Shown here one piece after another: positions 1 to 8,398 of a stretch of DNA of 64,000 bases. The DNA is taken from positions 124,001 to 188,000 of the forward strand of contig NZ_JASCTH010000022.1 of NCBI RefSeq assembly GCF_030009775.1. The letters run 5' to 3'. The stretch is from Actinoplanes sandaracinus (GTDB lineage Bacteria; Actinomycetota; Actinomycetes; Mycobacteriales; Micromonosporaceae). Position numbers and translations under genes: made by a program. Each line of letters opens with the position of its first letter. The stretch's first letter is position 1. Under the pieces are notes generated by a model that worked only from the letters and a program-made list of their open reading frames with translations, did not search any database and was not told the origin of the DNA.

Positions 1-521
1 GTGCCAAGCACCGCCCCGGCCACGGTGAGCTGCCCGACCAGTGCTGAGCGGGCGATACCGAAGTCGGTCAGGACCAGCGTGCCGTTCGGGCGTACCAGAA
101 GGTTGCCGGGTTTGACGTCGCGGTGCACGATGCCGTTGCCGTGTGCCGCCTGCAGCGCGTCGGCGGCCTGCGCCACCAGCGCCATGGTCCGCGCCGGCGT
201 CAGCCGGCCGACCCGGCTCAGCGTGCGGGACAGGGCGTCACCCTCGACGTACTCCATGACCAGGAAAGCGATCTGCTGGTCACTGCCGTAGTCGTAGACG
301 TCGACGACGCCCGGGTGGTTGATGGTCGCCATGGTCCGCGCCTCGCCACGGAACCGTTCGGCGAAGCCCGGCTCGTCGAGCAGAGCGGGCAGCAGGATCT
401 TGACGGCGACCGTCCGGCCCAGCACGTCGTCCGTGCCACGCCAGACATCACCCATGCCGCCGCCGGCGATCCGCTCCTCCAAGCGGTATCGCCCACCGAG
501 CATGACCCCCGGGCGGATCAT
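1..521 (-). CDS. Ser/Thr protein kinase, PknA-like (partial, cut by window start)
   Basis: N-terminal 173 residues of a Hanks-type kinase, read directly on the minus strand from ATG at 521. Visible parts of the kinase fold: glycine loop GGGMGDV (about residues 20-26), VAVK with the ATP-binding lysine near 41, catalytic HRDVKPGN with Asp near 135, and DFG near 153-155. The C-terminal half, including any membrane segment, lies outside the window. A GGGAGG Shine-Dalgarno precedes the ATG, and the start is 1 nt past the pbpA stop, so it is the downstream partner of pbpA. In other actinobacteria the kinase in this place is PknA, which phosphorylates cell-wall and division proteins and works with the PstP phosphatase and FHA proteins encoded upstream. 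The exact orthology (PknA versus PknB) cannot be settled from a fragment. Confidence 0.9.
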   Translation of the reverse strand, partial: MIRPGVMLGGRYRLEERIAGGGMGDVWRGTDDVLGRTVAVKILLPALLDEPGFAERFRGEARTMATINHPGVVDVYDYGSDQQIAFLVMEYVEGDALSRTLSRVGRLTPARTMALVAQAADALQAAHGNGIVHRDVKPGNLLVRPNGTLVLTDFGIARSALVGQLTVAGAVLG

Positions 522-522
522 G

Positions 523-2025
523 TCAGTTCCCTCCCCGATTCGCGGCGGCCTTCATGATGAGCCCGGCGATCCGGGCAGCCTCGGCGCTGGCGTGTCCGCC
601 GGGCACGTTCTCCAGCATGACGCACACCGCAGAAACCGCTTTGCCGTTCTCGTCGTACGCGAAGCCGATGAACCACCCGTGCGGGTCGGCGCCTTCGGCG
701 TTCTGCGCGGTACCGGTCTTGCCGCCGACCTTGAAGCCGCTGATCTTCGCGTTCTTGCCGGTGCCACTCTGGACGACGCTGACCATCATGTCGCGCAGGT
801 TGCCCGCGACGGCCGCGTCGATCGGCTCGCGCAGAACCTTCGGCTTGGCCGTGTAGATCGTCCGCCGATCCGAGTCGAGCTGCTGTTGCACCAGGTAGGG
901 CCGCATCTGCTTGCCGTCGTTCGCCACCGAGGCGGCGATCATCGCACCCAGCAACGGCGTCATCCGGACGTCGCGCTGGCCGAGCGACGACTGCGCGAGC
1001 GCCGACTTGTCGACGCTGCCGTCCTCGTTGGCGATGGCGCCGGTGCGGCTGGCCGCGACCGCCAGGCCCCGGTCGGTCGCCTCCAGGTCACCGACCCGGA
1101 GCGACTCGTCCTCGAAGCCGAACGCCTTCGCTGTGTTCATCACCACATCACGGCCGAGCTTCACGCCGAGCTTGGAGAAGCCGGTGTTACAGCTCGTGGT
1201 CAGCGCGTCCTTGAGAGTGATCTGATTGCCGGGGCAGACCTCGTCCTCGGAGTTGCGGATCGTCGCGCCGCCCTCTTGATAGACGCTGCCCGCAGGGATG
1301 GAGGTGTCGAGGTTGTACCCCGCCTGGAGCGCGGCCGCCGAGATGATCACCTTCATCACCGAGCCGGGCGGCAGGGTGTTGGCGACGCCCCGGTTCAGCA
1401 GCGGCTGATCCTTGTCGGCGATGAGCTTCTTGTACGCGTCCGTGGCCACTTTCCCGTCGTGGCTGGCCAGCGGGTTCGGGTCGTAACTGGGCATCGACAC
1501 CAGCGCCTGGACGGCCCCGGTGGTCGGGTCGATCGCGACCGCCGCGCCCTTGGTCACGCCGCGCTCGTTCTTGGTCATCTGCTTCCAGGCGACCTCCTGC
1601 GCGGCGGGGTTCAGCGACATGATGATGTTTCCGCCACCGGTGTTGTTGCCGGTGAACATGTCGCTGAGCCGGTCCGCGAACAGCTTGTCGCTGGAGCCGG
1701 AGAGGATGTCGTTCTCGGCCGCCTCGATGCCGACCTCGGCGCCCACGACCGGCTTGTAGCCGAGCACCGGCGCGTAGATCTCCTTCTTCGGATAGATCCG
1801 CTGGTACTTCAACTCCCCGTCGGTCTCGGTGTTCGAGGCCAGCGTCTCGGTGCCCGCTTCGATCTTGCCGCGGGGACGTTCGTACTCGGCGACCTGGACC
1901 CGGTTGTTACGCGGGTCGGTGCGGTACTCGTCGGCCTTGTAGGCCTGAATCCAGTTGAGATTGGCGAAGAGCATGCCGAACAGGACGAGGATGACGACGC
2001 CGGAGCGTCGGAGGGGGGCGTTCAC
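523..2025 (-). CDS. pbpA: Penicillin-binding protein A, class B transpeptidase
   Basis: Membrane-anchored D,D-transpeptidase that cross-links peptidoglycan outside the cell. 500 residues: an N-terminal membrane segment (about 8-28), a dimerisation/pedestal region, then the penicillin-binding domain with active-site SVMK (S222, K225), SCN (278-280) and KTG (436-438), the three motifs expected of an active enzyme. Its ATG overlaps the stop of the ftsW/rodA gene by 4 nt, and its stop is followed after 1 nt by the kinase, so the three are translationally coupled. SEDS polymerase plus class B PBP is the standard glycan synthase pair; in mycobacteria PbpA acts in septation and is a kinase substrate. 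Confidence 0.95.
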   Translation of the reverse strand: MNAPLRRSGVVILVLFGMLFANLNWIQAYKADEYRTDPRNNRVQVAEYERPRGKIEAGTETLASNTETDGELKYQRIYPKKEIYAPVLGYKPVVGAEVGIEAAENDILSGSSDKLFADRLSDMFTGNNTGGGNIIMSLNPAAQEVAWKQMTKNERGVTKGAAVAIDPTTGAVQALVSMPSYDPNPLASHDGKVATDAYKKLIADKDQPLLNRGVANTLPPGSVMKVIISAAALQAGYNLDTSIPAGSVYQEGGATIRNSEDEVCPGNQITLKDALTTSCNTGFSKLGVKLGRDVVMNTAKAFGFEDESLRVGDLEATDRGLAVAASRTGAIANEDGSVDKSALAQSSLGQRDVRMTPLLGAMIAASVANDGKQMRPYLVQQQLDSDRRTIYTAKPKVLREPIDAAVAGNLRDMMVSVVQSGTGKNAKISGFKVGGKTGTAQNAEGADPHGWFIGFAYDENGKAVSAVCVMLENVPGGHASAEAARIAGLIMKAAANRGGN

Positions 2026-3527
2026 GGCTTGATCACCTCCGTCATGGCGCCGTGCAACTGGGTGGGTGCCTTCTTCGGCCCGCCGCCGGCCCGTTCCGGC
2101 CCGCTGGTCGCGGGGCGGCGGGCGGCGTCCGAGATCCGGAGAAGCATGGCGATGAGCAGCCAGTTCGCCATCAGTGACGAACCACCGGCGGAAAGGAACG
2201 GGGTGGTCTGGCCGGTCAGCGGGATCAGGCCGGTGATGCCGCCGAGGATGACGAAGACCTGCAGGCCGAGCGTGAAGGCCAGGCCGCCGGCGACCAGCTT
2301 GCCGAACGAGTCACGGACCGCCAGCGCCGCGTGCAGGCCGCGCTCCACGATCAGCAGGTAGACGATCAGCAGGGCGGAGAGGCCGAACAGGCCGATCTCC
2401 TCACCGAGGCCGGCGAAGATGAAGTCGGTGCGGACCTCGGGCACCTTGAACGGCGAGCCGGCTCCCGGCCCGGTGCCGAACAGGCCACCGGTGCCCAGTC
2501 CGAGCAGACCCTGGACCAGCTGGAAGCTGTTTCCGCTCTTTCGCTCGTAGTTCGCCTGAGAGAACGGGTCGAGCCAGACCTCGGCCCGGTCGTAGAAGTT
2601 CGCGAACGGACCACCGACCAGGTCACCGAGCAGATATGCGACGTAGACACCGCCGAAGAACAGGATCAGGCCGATGATCAGCCAGCTGGACCGCTCGGTG
2701 GCGACATAAAGGGTGACGACGAAGAGGCCGAAGTAGAGCAGCGCGGTGCCGAGGTCCTTCTCGAAGACCAGCACCAGGAGGCTGAACAGCCACACCGTCA
2801 GAACGGGGCCCAGGTCGCGGCCACGCGGGAAGTCGATGCCGAGGACCCGGTGGCTGGCCAGCGACAGCACCTCACGCTTGCGGACCAGGTAGTAGGCGAA
2901 GAACGACACCAGCGCGAGCTTGGCGAATTCACCCGGCTGGATCGAGACCGAACCGAGCCGGATCCACAGCTTCGCGCCGTTCACCTCGGAGATGCTGGCG
3001 GGCAGCACCGCCGGAATCATCATCAGCACGATGCCGACAAGGCCCAGGGTGTACGCGTATCGCGAGACCACCCGGTGGTCGCGCAGCAGCAGGAGCAGCA
3101 CCGCCGCCAGGATTAGCGACAGCAGCGTCCAGGCCAGCTGGCGGCCGCTGGTCTCGGCGAAGAATCCGGGCACGGCCAGTTTGTTGGCGATCGCGTTCTC
3201 GAGGTCGAGACGGCGCAGGAACGCCACTCCGATGCCGTTGAGGAGCGCCACCGACGGCAGCAGCACCGGGTCGGCGAACGGTGCGGTGAACCGGACCACC
3301 ATGTGCAGGCCGAAGAAGAGAAGACCGATCAGCGCGGCCGGCACCCAGAAGTTCGGTCGGATCTCGTCGAACTGATTGGCCTCCACCGTCGCGCCGAACG
3401 CGGCGACGAGCAGCATGGCGAACACCAGCAGACCGAGCTCGGCGTTGCGGCGAGTCTTCAATCCCCGGATACGCGACATCTCGCCCGTGGAGGCGGGCGT
3501 GGGAGCCGGTACGGCGGACGCGGTCAA
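2022..3527 (-). CDS. SEDS-family peptidoglycan polymerase (FtsW/RodA/SpoVE)
   Basis: Polytopic membrane glycosyltransferase that polymerises lipid II, partner of the PbpA encoded immediately downstream. 501 residues with about 10-12 hydrophobic segments. The family signature near the C-terminus is intact (GLIPLTGQTTPFLSAGGSS, about 440-460), as is GEEIGLFG in the preceding loop. It overlaps pbpA by 4 nt and starts 27 nt after the pstP stop. In actinobacteria this locus gene is usually called rodA or ftsW without a clear functional distinction, so no symbol is assigned. Confidence 0.93.
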   Translation of the reverse strand: MTASAVPAPTPASTGEMSRIRGLKTRRNAELGLLVFAMLLVAAFGATVEANQFDEIRPNFWVPAALIGLLFFGLHMVVRFTAPFADPVLLPSVALLNGIGVAFLRRLDLENAIANKLAVPGFFAETSGRQLAWTLLSLILAAVLLLLLRDHRVVSRYAYTLGLVGIVLMMIPAVLPASISEVNGAKLWIRLGSVSIQPGEFAKLALVSFFAYYLVRKREVLSLASHRVLGIDFPRGRDLGPVLTVWLFSLLVLVFEKDLGTALLYFGLFVVTLYVATERSSWLIIGLILFFGGVYVAYLLGDLVGGPFANFYDRAEVWLDPFSQANYERKSGNSFQLVQGLLGLGTGGLFGTGPGAGSPFKVPEVRTDFIFAGLGEEIGLFGLSALLIVYLLIVERGLHAALAVRDSFGKLVAGGLAFTLGLQVFVILGGITGLIPLTGQTTPFLSAGGSSLMANWLLIAMLLRISDAARRPATSGPERAGGGPKKAPTQLHGAMTEVIKP

Positions 3528-3554
3528 GAATTTCCCCAGACGTGTTGGCCGTGC

Positions 3555-4934
3555 TCAGCCGACGGTCCGGCACCCGACCGGGTCGACCGTCGGCGGAGCG
3601 CTTTCGGAAGCGGCGGTGGTCGGAGCGGAGGCGGGCGTGCTCCGGTTCGGTGCAACGCTCGCATCGGTGGCGGGAGTAGCCGCGGCCGTCGGCGCCGTGC
3701 CTGCGGCGGTGCAGATCGGTTTGAGGTTCGCGTTCGTCGGCTCGTCGACGGTCAGGGCTGCCAGCGCGGTCCGGGCAGCGGCCTGGTCGGGAGCGTGGAT
3801 GCCCTTCTTGACCCGCTCCTGCGCGGCCGCGGTCAGGTCGTCGAGGCGAACCGTGCTCGTCTCGCTCACCGTCGACAGGTCGAGTCCGCCGATCTGGCCG
3901 GGCACGCCCTGGAAGATGGCGAGTTCGCCCTTCTCCGTCGCACCGACGTAGTACTGGTCCTGGGTGTACCGCCAGCCGGCCCACAGGCCACCACCGAGCA
4001 CACCGAGCAGGAGCAGCACCATCAGCGTGGTCCGCACCGGATGCCCGGCCGGTTCCGGGTCGCGGTCGTACTCGTTCGCCGGTTCCGGCTGGGCCGGCCG
4101 GGGCGGCGGCTTCAACGCGGAAGCCCGCGCCGCCGGGGTGGAGCTGTCGGCGACCGTGGTGTTGCCACGGTCGAGTGACGCCGCGCCACCCACGATCGGC
4201 GCCTGCTCGACGATGTCCTTGTCGATGGCGTCCGCGATGATGACCGTGATGTTGTCGGGCCCGCCGCCACGTAGTGCCAGCTGCACCAGCCGCTCGACGC
4301 ACGCCTTGGGGTCGCTGATCTCGCGCATGGTCTGCCCGATGGTCTCGCCACTGACCACGCCGGAGAGGCCGTCGCTGCAGATCAGGTAGCGGTCGCCCTT
4401 GAGCACTTGGCGGACCGAGTACTCCGGGTCGATGTCGCGGCCGTCCAGCGCCCGGGTGAGCAGCGACCGCTGCGGGTGGCTGCTCGCCTCCTCCGGGCTG
4501 ACCCGGCCCTCGTCGACCAGCATCTGGACGTAGGTGTCGTCCTTGGTGATCTGCGCGAACTCGCCCTTGCGGAGCAGGTAGGCCCGCGAGTCGCCGATGT
4601 GCACCATGCCGAACTTGCTGCCGGAGAAGAGGACCGCGGTCAGCGTGGTCCCCATCCCCTCCAGCTGAGGGTTGGCGTCGACCGTGTCCCGGAGCTGCTG
4701 GTTGGCGGTTCCGACGGCGTGCCGCAGGGCGTCGACCATGGCGTCCCCGGGGACGTCGTCGTCGAGTGGCGCCATGGCGGCGATGACGATGTTGGACGCG
4801 ACGTCACCGGCGGCCATGCCGCCCATGCCGTCCGCGACAGCGAGAAGCCGCGGCCCGGCGTAGACGGAGTCCTGGTTGAGGTCTCGGATCAGACCGCGGT
4901 CGCTCTGAGCGGCATAGCGCAGGGTCAGGGTCAT
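3555..4934 (-). CDS. pstP: PP2C-family Ser/Thr phosphatase, PstP-type
   Basis: Membrane-anchored Mn-dependent phosphatase that reverses phosphorylation by the Pkn kinases of the same operon. The cytoplasmic PPM domain occupies about residues 1-240: NQD (20-22), DGMGG (35-39), GDSRAY (114-119), SDG (187-189) and PDN (226-228), the metal-binding acidic residues being present. A Pro-rich juxtamembrane linker is followed by one membrane segment (about 303-321) and an extracytoplasmic C-terminus ending in a Thr/Ala/Pro-rich tail. The ATG overlaps the fhaB stop by 4 nt. Length (459) and topology match mycobacterial PstP. Confidence 0.93.
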   Translation of the reverse strand: MTLTLRYAAQSDRGLIRDLNQDSVYAGPRLLAVADGMGGMAAGDVASNIVIAAMAPLDDDVPGDAMVDALRHAVGTANQQLRDTVDANPQLEGMGTTLTAVLFSGSKFGMVHIGDSRAYLLRKGEFAQITKDDTYVQMLVDEGRVSPEEASSHPQRSLLTRALDGRDIDPEYSVRQVLKGDRYLICSDGLSGVVSGETIGQTMREISDPKACVERLVQLALRGGGPDNITVIIADAIDKDIVEQAPIVGGAASLDRGNTTVADSSTPAARASALKPPPRPAQPEPANEYDRDPEPAGHPVRTTLMVLLLLGVLGGGLWAGWRYTQDQYYVGATEKGELAIFQGVPGQIGGLDLSTVSETSTVRLDDLTAAAQERVKKGIHAPDQAAARTALAALTVDEPTNANLKPICTAAGTAPTAAATPATDASVAPNRSTPASAPTTAASESAPPTVDPVGCRTVG

Positions 4935-5413
4935 GGCCGTAACTCGAGAGAAGTGCGCCCGATCCGGATCGGAACGCCAAGGGGGACTGGAGTGGGTCCG
5001 GAGACCTTACCGCGATCAAGGTAGGTGCCGTTGGTCGAGCCGAGGTCCTCGACGAACCACTGGCCGTCACGGGCGACCAACCGGGCGTGCCGGGCGGAGG
5101 CGAAGTCGTCGGTGATGACGAGCGTCGAATCCTCGGCTCGCCCGATCGTGATCGGAGCCTCACCGAGAGTGATTCGCGTGCCGGCGAGATTACCGGCTGT
5201 CACGACCAACTGACGCGCCGCCTTGCCGCGTTTCACCTTCGCCGGCCGGCCCTGCAGCACCGCGCCACCCACCCCCCGAGGGCTGGCGACGATGCTCTTG
5301 GACCGGCCACCGGTGAAGAGGTCCCGTCGGATCACTCCGACCACCGTGAACACGAAGATCCACAGCAGGATCAGGAACCCGAACCGGGCGACGGTGAGAA
5401 CGAATTCGGGCAA
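4931..5413 (-). CDS. fhaB: FHA-domain membrane protein FhaB (FipA-like)
   Basis: Phosphothreonine-binding adaptor of the cell-wall signalling operon. 160 residues: one N-terminal membrane segment (about 10-28), a basic linker, then an FHA domain with GRAEDS (91-96), SxxH (106-109) and STNG (126-129), the pThr-contacting positions. It overlaps pstP by 4 nt and starts 5 nt after the fhaA stop. In mycobacteria the equivalent protein links kinase signalling to the divisome; that role is inferred here from synteny. Confidence 0.92.
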   Translation of the reverse strand: MPEFVLTVARFGFLILLWIFVFTVVGVIRRDLFTGGRSKSIVASPRGVGGAVLQGRPAKVKRGKAARQLVVTAGNLAGTRITLGEAPITIGRAEDSTLVITDDFASARHARLVARDGQWFVEDLGSTNGTYLDRGKVSGPTPVPLGVPIRIGRTSLELRP

Positions 5414-5418
5414 GGTGG

Positions 5419-6177
5419 CTAGCCGTCCACTCGGAAGGTCAGCGTCGTCGTGCCCAACTGGATCATGTCGCCCGGGTTGAGCGCGACGGCGGACACCCGC
5501 TGGCCGTTGACCATGGTGCCGTTCGTCGAGCCCAGATCGGTCAGCACGACCTGGTTGCCGTCGTAGTCCAGCCGGGCGTGGCGCCGCGAGATGCCGACGT
5601 CGGGCAGGCGAAGGTTCGCCTGGTCGCCGCGGCCGATCACGGTCGAGCCCATCTGGAGCGGGTAGGTCCGGCCGTCGCCGGAGACCAGGCCGACGCTGCG
5701 CGGGCCGCCGTGACCACCGTGCGGCGGGTAACCGCCCTGCTGGTCGTAGGGCGAGTACTGCGGGCCGGCGTCGTAGGCGGGCTGCTGCACCGGGGCGACC
5801 TCGCCACCGGTGTAGACCTCCGCCGTGACCCGGAACATGCCCGTGTCCAGGCCGTCGCCACGCTCGATCTCGACGATCACGTCGCCGTAGACGGTCCAGG
5901 CCTGCTCGCCGATGAACTCGGCCTGTGACTGGGCGAGTTCCTGGGCCAGCGCGGCCGCATAGGGCGCCAGACGACTGTGGTCGTATGGCGACAGATCAAT
6001 CACGTAGCGGTTGGGCACAAGGGTGCGGCCACCGGCAAGGATGGCCTTGTGCGCCTCGGCCTCCCGCTGCATGGCATTCAGAATCTCCACAGGGTGCACG
6101 ACACCCTTGAAGACCTTGGCGAAGGCCCCTTCGACCAGGCCTTCCAATCGCTTCTCAAAGCGCTGCAGCACGCTCAC
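5419..6177 (-). CDS. fhaA: FHA-domain protein FhaA (DUF3662 plus FHA)
   Basis: Cytoplasmic phosphothreonine-binding protein, first gene of the operon. The N-terminal DUF3662-type domain begins SVLQRFEKRLEGLVEG and is followed by a Gln/Pro/Gly/Tyr-rich linker and a C-terminal FHA domain (GRGDQ, SRRH, STNG). The open frame extends up to an ATG at 6282, but GTG at 6177 is chosen because a strong GAGGAGGAG Shine-Dalgarno lies just before it and family members start at this point; this gives 252 residues. In mycobacteria FhaA binds phosphorylated MviN and PbpA, regulating peptidoglycan precursor export. Confidence 0.9.
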   Translation of the reverse strand: MSVLQRFEKRLEGLVEGAFAKVFKGVVHPVEILNAMQREAEAHKAILAGGRTLVPNRYVIDLSPYDHSRLAPYAAALAQELAQSQAEFIGEQAWTVYGDVIVEIERGDGLDTGMFRVTAEVYTGGEVAPVQQPAYDAGPQYSPYDQQGGYPPHGGHGGPRSVGLVSGDGRTYPLQMGSTVIGRGDQANLRLPDVGISRRHARLDYDGNQVVLTDLGSTNGTMVNGQRVSAVALNPGDMIQLGTTTLTFRVDG

Positions 6178-6336
6178 CGGCTCCTCCTCGGGTTCCGAGG
6201 ACATGATGGTATCCGGCGACCGCTTGCGCATCTGTAGCCCAAGAGCTGCCGGCACTTCTGACCCTCGTATGGCGCCCCGCAACGCCGTGCTAATGTTTCC
6301 TCCGTTGCCGGGGCGGTATCAACTCGCTAGGTGACG

Positions 6337-6358
6337 TGCGACAGCGTAGTCTGTCGCA
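6337..6358. promoter_or_regulatory. Perfect inverted repeat upstream of the fhaA operon
   Basis: Arms TGCGACAG and CTGTCGCA (8 bp) around a 6-nt centre cgtagt, about 160 nt before the chosen fhaA start and about 80 nt before tRNA-Leu. Nothing coding overlaps it. It could be a repressor or activator site for the signalling operon or a short hairpin; the sequence alone does not decide. Confidence 0.4.
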
Positions 6359-6412
6359 GCCAGTAACAAGAAGCAGGCCCGACCAGGCCGCTTCCGCCGA
6401 AGAGGTCAGAAG

Positions 6413-6418
6413 TATGAT
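6413..6418 (+). promoter_or_regulatory. Probable -10 element of tRNA-Leu
   Basis: TATGAT, one base from the vegetative consensus TATAAT, lies 17 nt before the tRNA 5' end. No convincing -35 hexamer was found at 16-18 nt spacing. Confidence 0.4.
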
Positions 6419-6435
6419 CTCCGAGGAAGTCACAT

Positions 6436-6518
6436 GGGGATGTGGCGGAATGGCAGACGCGCACGGTTCAGGTCCGTGTGTCCGAAAGGACGTGGGGGTT
6501 CAACTCCCCCCATCCCCA
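6436..6518 (+). tRNA. tRNA-Leu (anticodon CAG)
   Basis: 83-nt class II tRNA. Acceptor GGGGATG pairs with CATCCCC and the discriminator is A at 6518. Anticodon arm CACGG-TTCAGGT-CCGTG gives CAG. The long variable arm and T-arm GGGGG-TTCAACT-CCCCC are typical of leucine tRNAs. The 3' CCA is not encoded (CGA follows), so it must be added by CCA transferase. Confidence 0.95.
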
Positions 6519-6599
6519 CGAGATGGCGGGGGCCTCTGTCCGCGGAACGCGCGGACGGGGGCCCTCTCGTCATTTCTTCTCCGGGGGCCGAGCCCCCGG
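6519..6599 (+). terminator. tRNA-Leu 3'-flanking structured element (shared family, copy 1)
   Basis: Outer arms ACGAGA (6518-6523) and TCTCGT (6565-6570) enclose an inner hairpin GTCCGCG/CGCGGAC (6538-6556). The stem is followed by cATTTCTT and then a second hairpin CCGGGGGC-cga-GCCCCCGG (6581-6599). The 5' arm uses the last tRNA base, so the structure abuts the mature 3' end. The same architecture follows tRNA-Ala and tRNA-Ile in this window. It probably acts as terminator and/or 3' processing signal. Confidence 0.75.
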
Positions 6600-6760
6600 A
6601 AGCCCCGCATCACGGTGCGTTACGTGGCGGGCATCTCACCCTCGCGGCTCAAGATCAAGCCCTTCGGGGGGTACGGCGAGGGGCTGCGTCAACTTTCGGG
6701 TGATGTCTGCGGGGGCGTTATGCTCGCCGCTTTATTCGGTCTTCAGGGTGGAGTTCGGTC

Positions 6761-7585
6761 GTGACGGCGACTGGTGCGGGTGTCGGGCAGGGCAAGCGCA
6801 ACGTGCTCGGCGTGCTGGTGGATGCGACTGACTACGCGACCGCCACGGCACAGATCATGGAGGCCGCCCGGGAACAGCGCGGGTTCGCGGTGACGGCCCT
6901 GGCGGTGCACGGCGTCATGACCGGAGTCGAGGACCGGGCGCACAATGCCCGGCTGAACTCCTTCGATCTGGTGACTCCGGACGGCCAGCCGGTGCGGTGG
7001 GCACTGAACCTGTTGCACGGGGCCGGGCTCACCGATCGCGTCTACGGCCCGTCGCTCACCCTGAAGGTGGTCGAGCAGGCCGCCGCCGAGGGACTCCCCG
7101 TCTACCTGTACGGCTCCACCGAGCCGGTCCTGGAGAAGTTGGTCCCGGCGCTGCAGGGAATGTTCCCGGCGCTGAAGATCGCCGGGGTGGAGGCGTCCAA
7201 GTTCCGCAAGTCGCAGCCGGGCGAGCCGGAGGCGATCGCCGAGCGGATCAAGGCGTCCGGCGCCCGGATCGTGCTGGTCGGGCTCGGGTGCCCCCGACAG
7301 GAGATCTTCACCTACGCGATGCGGCCGCTGCTGGACATGCCCCTGCTGGCCGTGGGCGCCGCCTTCGACTACCACGCCGGCCTGTTGAGGAACCCGCCCG
7401 TGTGGATGCAGAGGTACGCGCTGGAGTGGCTGTGGCGCCTCGGCTTGGAGCCCAAGCGTCTGTGGAAGCGGTACATCCTGCTGAACCCGGCGTACCTGAG
7501 CCGGCTCGGCGCGCAGAAGCTCGGCGTGTGGAAGGCGACCCCGCCGGCCCCGGCGACCGACCCGGTGCGGGAGTTCGCGGTCTGA
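6761..7585 (+). CDS. WecG/TagA/CpsF-family glycosyltransferase (GT26)
   Basis: 274 residues. GT26 enzymes move N-acetylmannosamine or related sugars onto undecaprenyl-linked intermediates for teichoic acid, enterobacterial common antigen or capsule. Visible family features: an N-terminal HGVMTG segment, DLVTPDGQPVRW containing the conserved DGxP/W region, YLYGSTEPVL, and the GLGCPRQE motif near the middle, followed by an AFDYHAG segment and a basic amphipathic C-terminus typical of membrane-associated members. GTG is preceded by GGGTGGAG. No glycan-assembly neighbours are present, so the product glycan is unknown; a cell-wall polymer is a reasonable inference. Confidence 0.85.
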   Translation: MTATGAGVGQGKRNVLGVLVDATDYATATAQIMEAAREQRGFAVTALAVHGVMTGVEDRAHNARLNSFDLVTPDGQPVRWALNLLHGAGLTDRVYGPSLTLKVVEQAAAEGLPVYLYGSTEPVLEKLVPALQGMFPALKIAGVEASKFRKSQPGEPEAIAERIKASGARIVLVGLGCPRQEIFTYAMRPLLDMPLLAVGAAFDYHAGLLRNPPVWMQRYALEWLWRLGLEPKRLWKRYILLNPAYLSRLGAQKLGVWKATPPAPATDPVREFAV

Positions 7586-7641
7586 GCTGAGCTGATCTTG
7601 TATCGGACAGTGCGGTACAGGTCACTCTTTGAATGTGCGGC

Positions 7642-7650
7642 TTGTCCACA
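7642..7650 (+). promoter_or_regulatory. Perfect DnaA box TTGTCCACA outside oriC
   Basis: Exact actinobacterial DnaA 9-mer in the 175-nt gap between the GT26 gene and the next membrane protein gene, about 46 kb from oriC. It may titrate DnaA or control the downstream gene, or be a chance match. Confidence 0.4.
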
Positions 7651-7760
7651 TAGTCGGCAACATTCTCGACTGACAGCGACGGTCCGTTTACACGCGGTGG
7701 TTTTTGACCCCTACGGGTAGCTCTTCGGGGCATATCCCGGTTTCGCGGCTTGCACAAACG

Positions 7761-8384
7761 GTGAACGCTGTCGATGTGGACACCGCTGTGGACGTCATCC
7801 TGATCGGCACCCTCGCCGCCGTCTGGCTCACCGCCGGGCTGCTGGCGGACGGCATGCCCGCCGCCGGTTCCGCGCGCCAGCTCCGGCGCCGGGCCGGGTT
7901 CCTCTCCGCTCTGGTCGGTGCCGGGGTCGCGGTGTTCGCCGCGGTTCCGCTCATCACCGAACTGGTGCCGGGCGTTTCGGCGGCCCCCGCGGCCGCGCTG
8001 CTCCCAGCCGTACCGGCCCTGCTCGTGCTCACCGCGACCGTGCGCCGCCTCGGTTGGGTCCGGCGGGGTGCGGGAGCGTTCGCCACCGCACCGCTCACGC
8101 CGGTGCCGCCTGGCCTGCGGGCTGCGGCGGCCCACCCGCTGCTGGCCGCGCCACTGCAGGTCACCGGTCTCGCCGCGCTGGTCGGCTTGCCGATCGCTGC
8201 GGGCGTGGTGGAGCTGCCCGGTGGCGAGGCGACCGCGATGGCGGGCATCGCGGTCATCGCGATCGTGCTGGCGGTCGCCGTGATCGGGATCCGGGCGGCG
8301 CTGCGCCACAACCGCCTGGCCCCGCTGGGGCTGGCGTCGCTCGACCGGGACCGCGAGCGACCGACCCCGGTGGGTGTGCGCTAG
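7761..8384 (+). CDS. Unknown polytopic membrane protein (about five helices)
   Basis: Not recognised. From GTG at 7761 the product is about 207 residues with five hydrophobic segments (starting VDVILIGTLAAVWL, then FLSALVGAGVAVFAAVPL, a Leu/Ala/Pro segment, VTGLAALVGLPIAAGVV and AMAGIAVIAIVLAVAVIG) and a basic cytoplasmic tail. The start is uncertain: the frame opens at TTG 7704, GTG codons lie at 7761 and 7776, and none has a clear Shine-Dalgarno. It ends 14 nt from the convergent gene at 8399. GC3 is high and frame-specific, supporting a real gene. Confidence 0.65.
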   Translation: MNAVDVDTAVDVILIGTLAAVWLTAGLLADGMPAAGSARQLRRRAGFLSALVGAGVAVFAAVPLITELVPGVSAAPAAALLPAVPALLVLTATVRRLGWVRRGAGAFATAPLTPVPPGLRAAAAHPLLAAPLQVTGLAALVGLPIAAGVVELPGGEATAMAGIAVIAIVLAVAVIGIRAALRHNRLAPLGLASLDRDRERPTPVGVR

Positions 8385-8398
8385 ACGGGCCGACCGCC

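Noticed and set aside
319..2361. 680-codon plus-strand frame opposite pbpA/ftsW.
   Set aside because: Antisense shadow of pbpA and ftsW, whose active-site motifs are intact.
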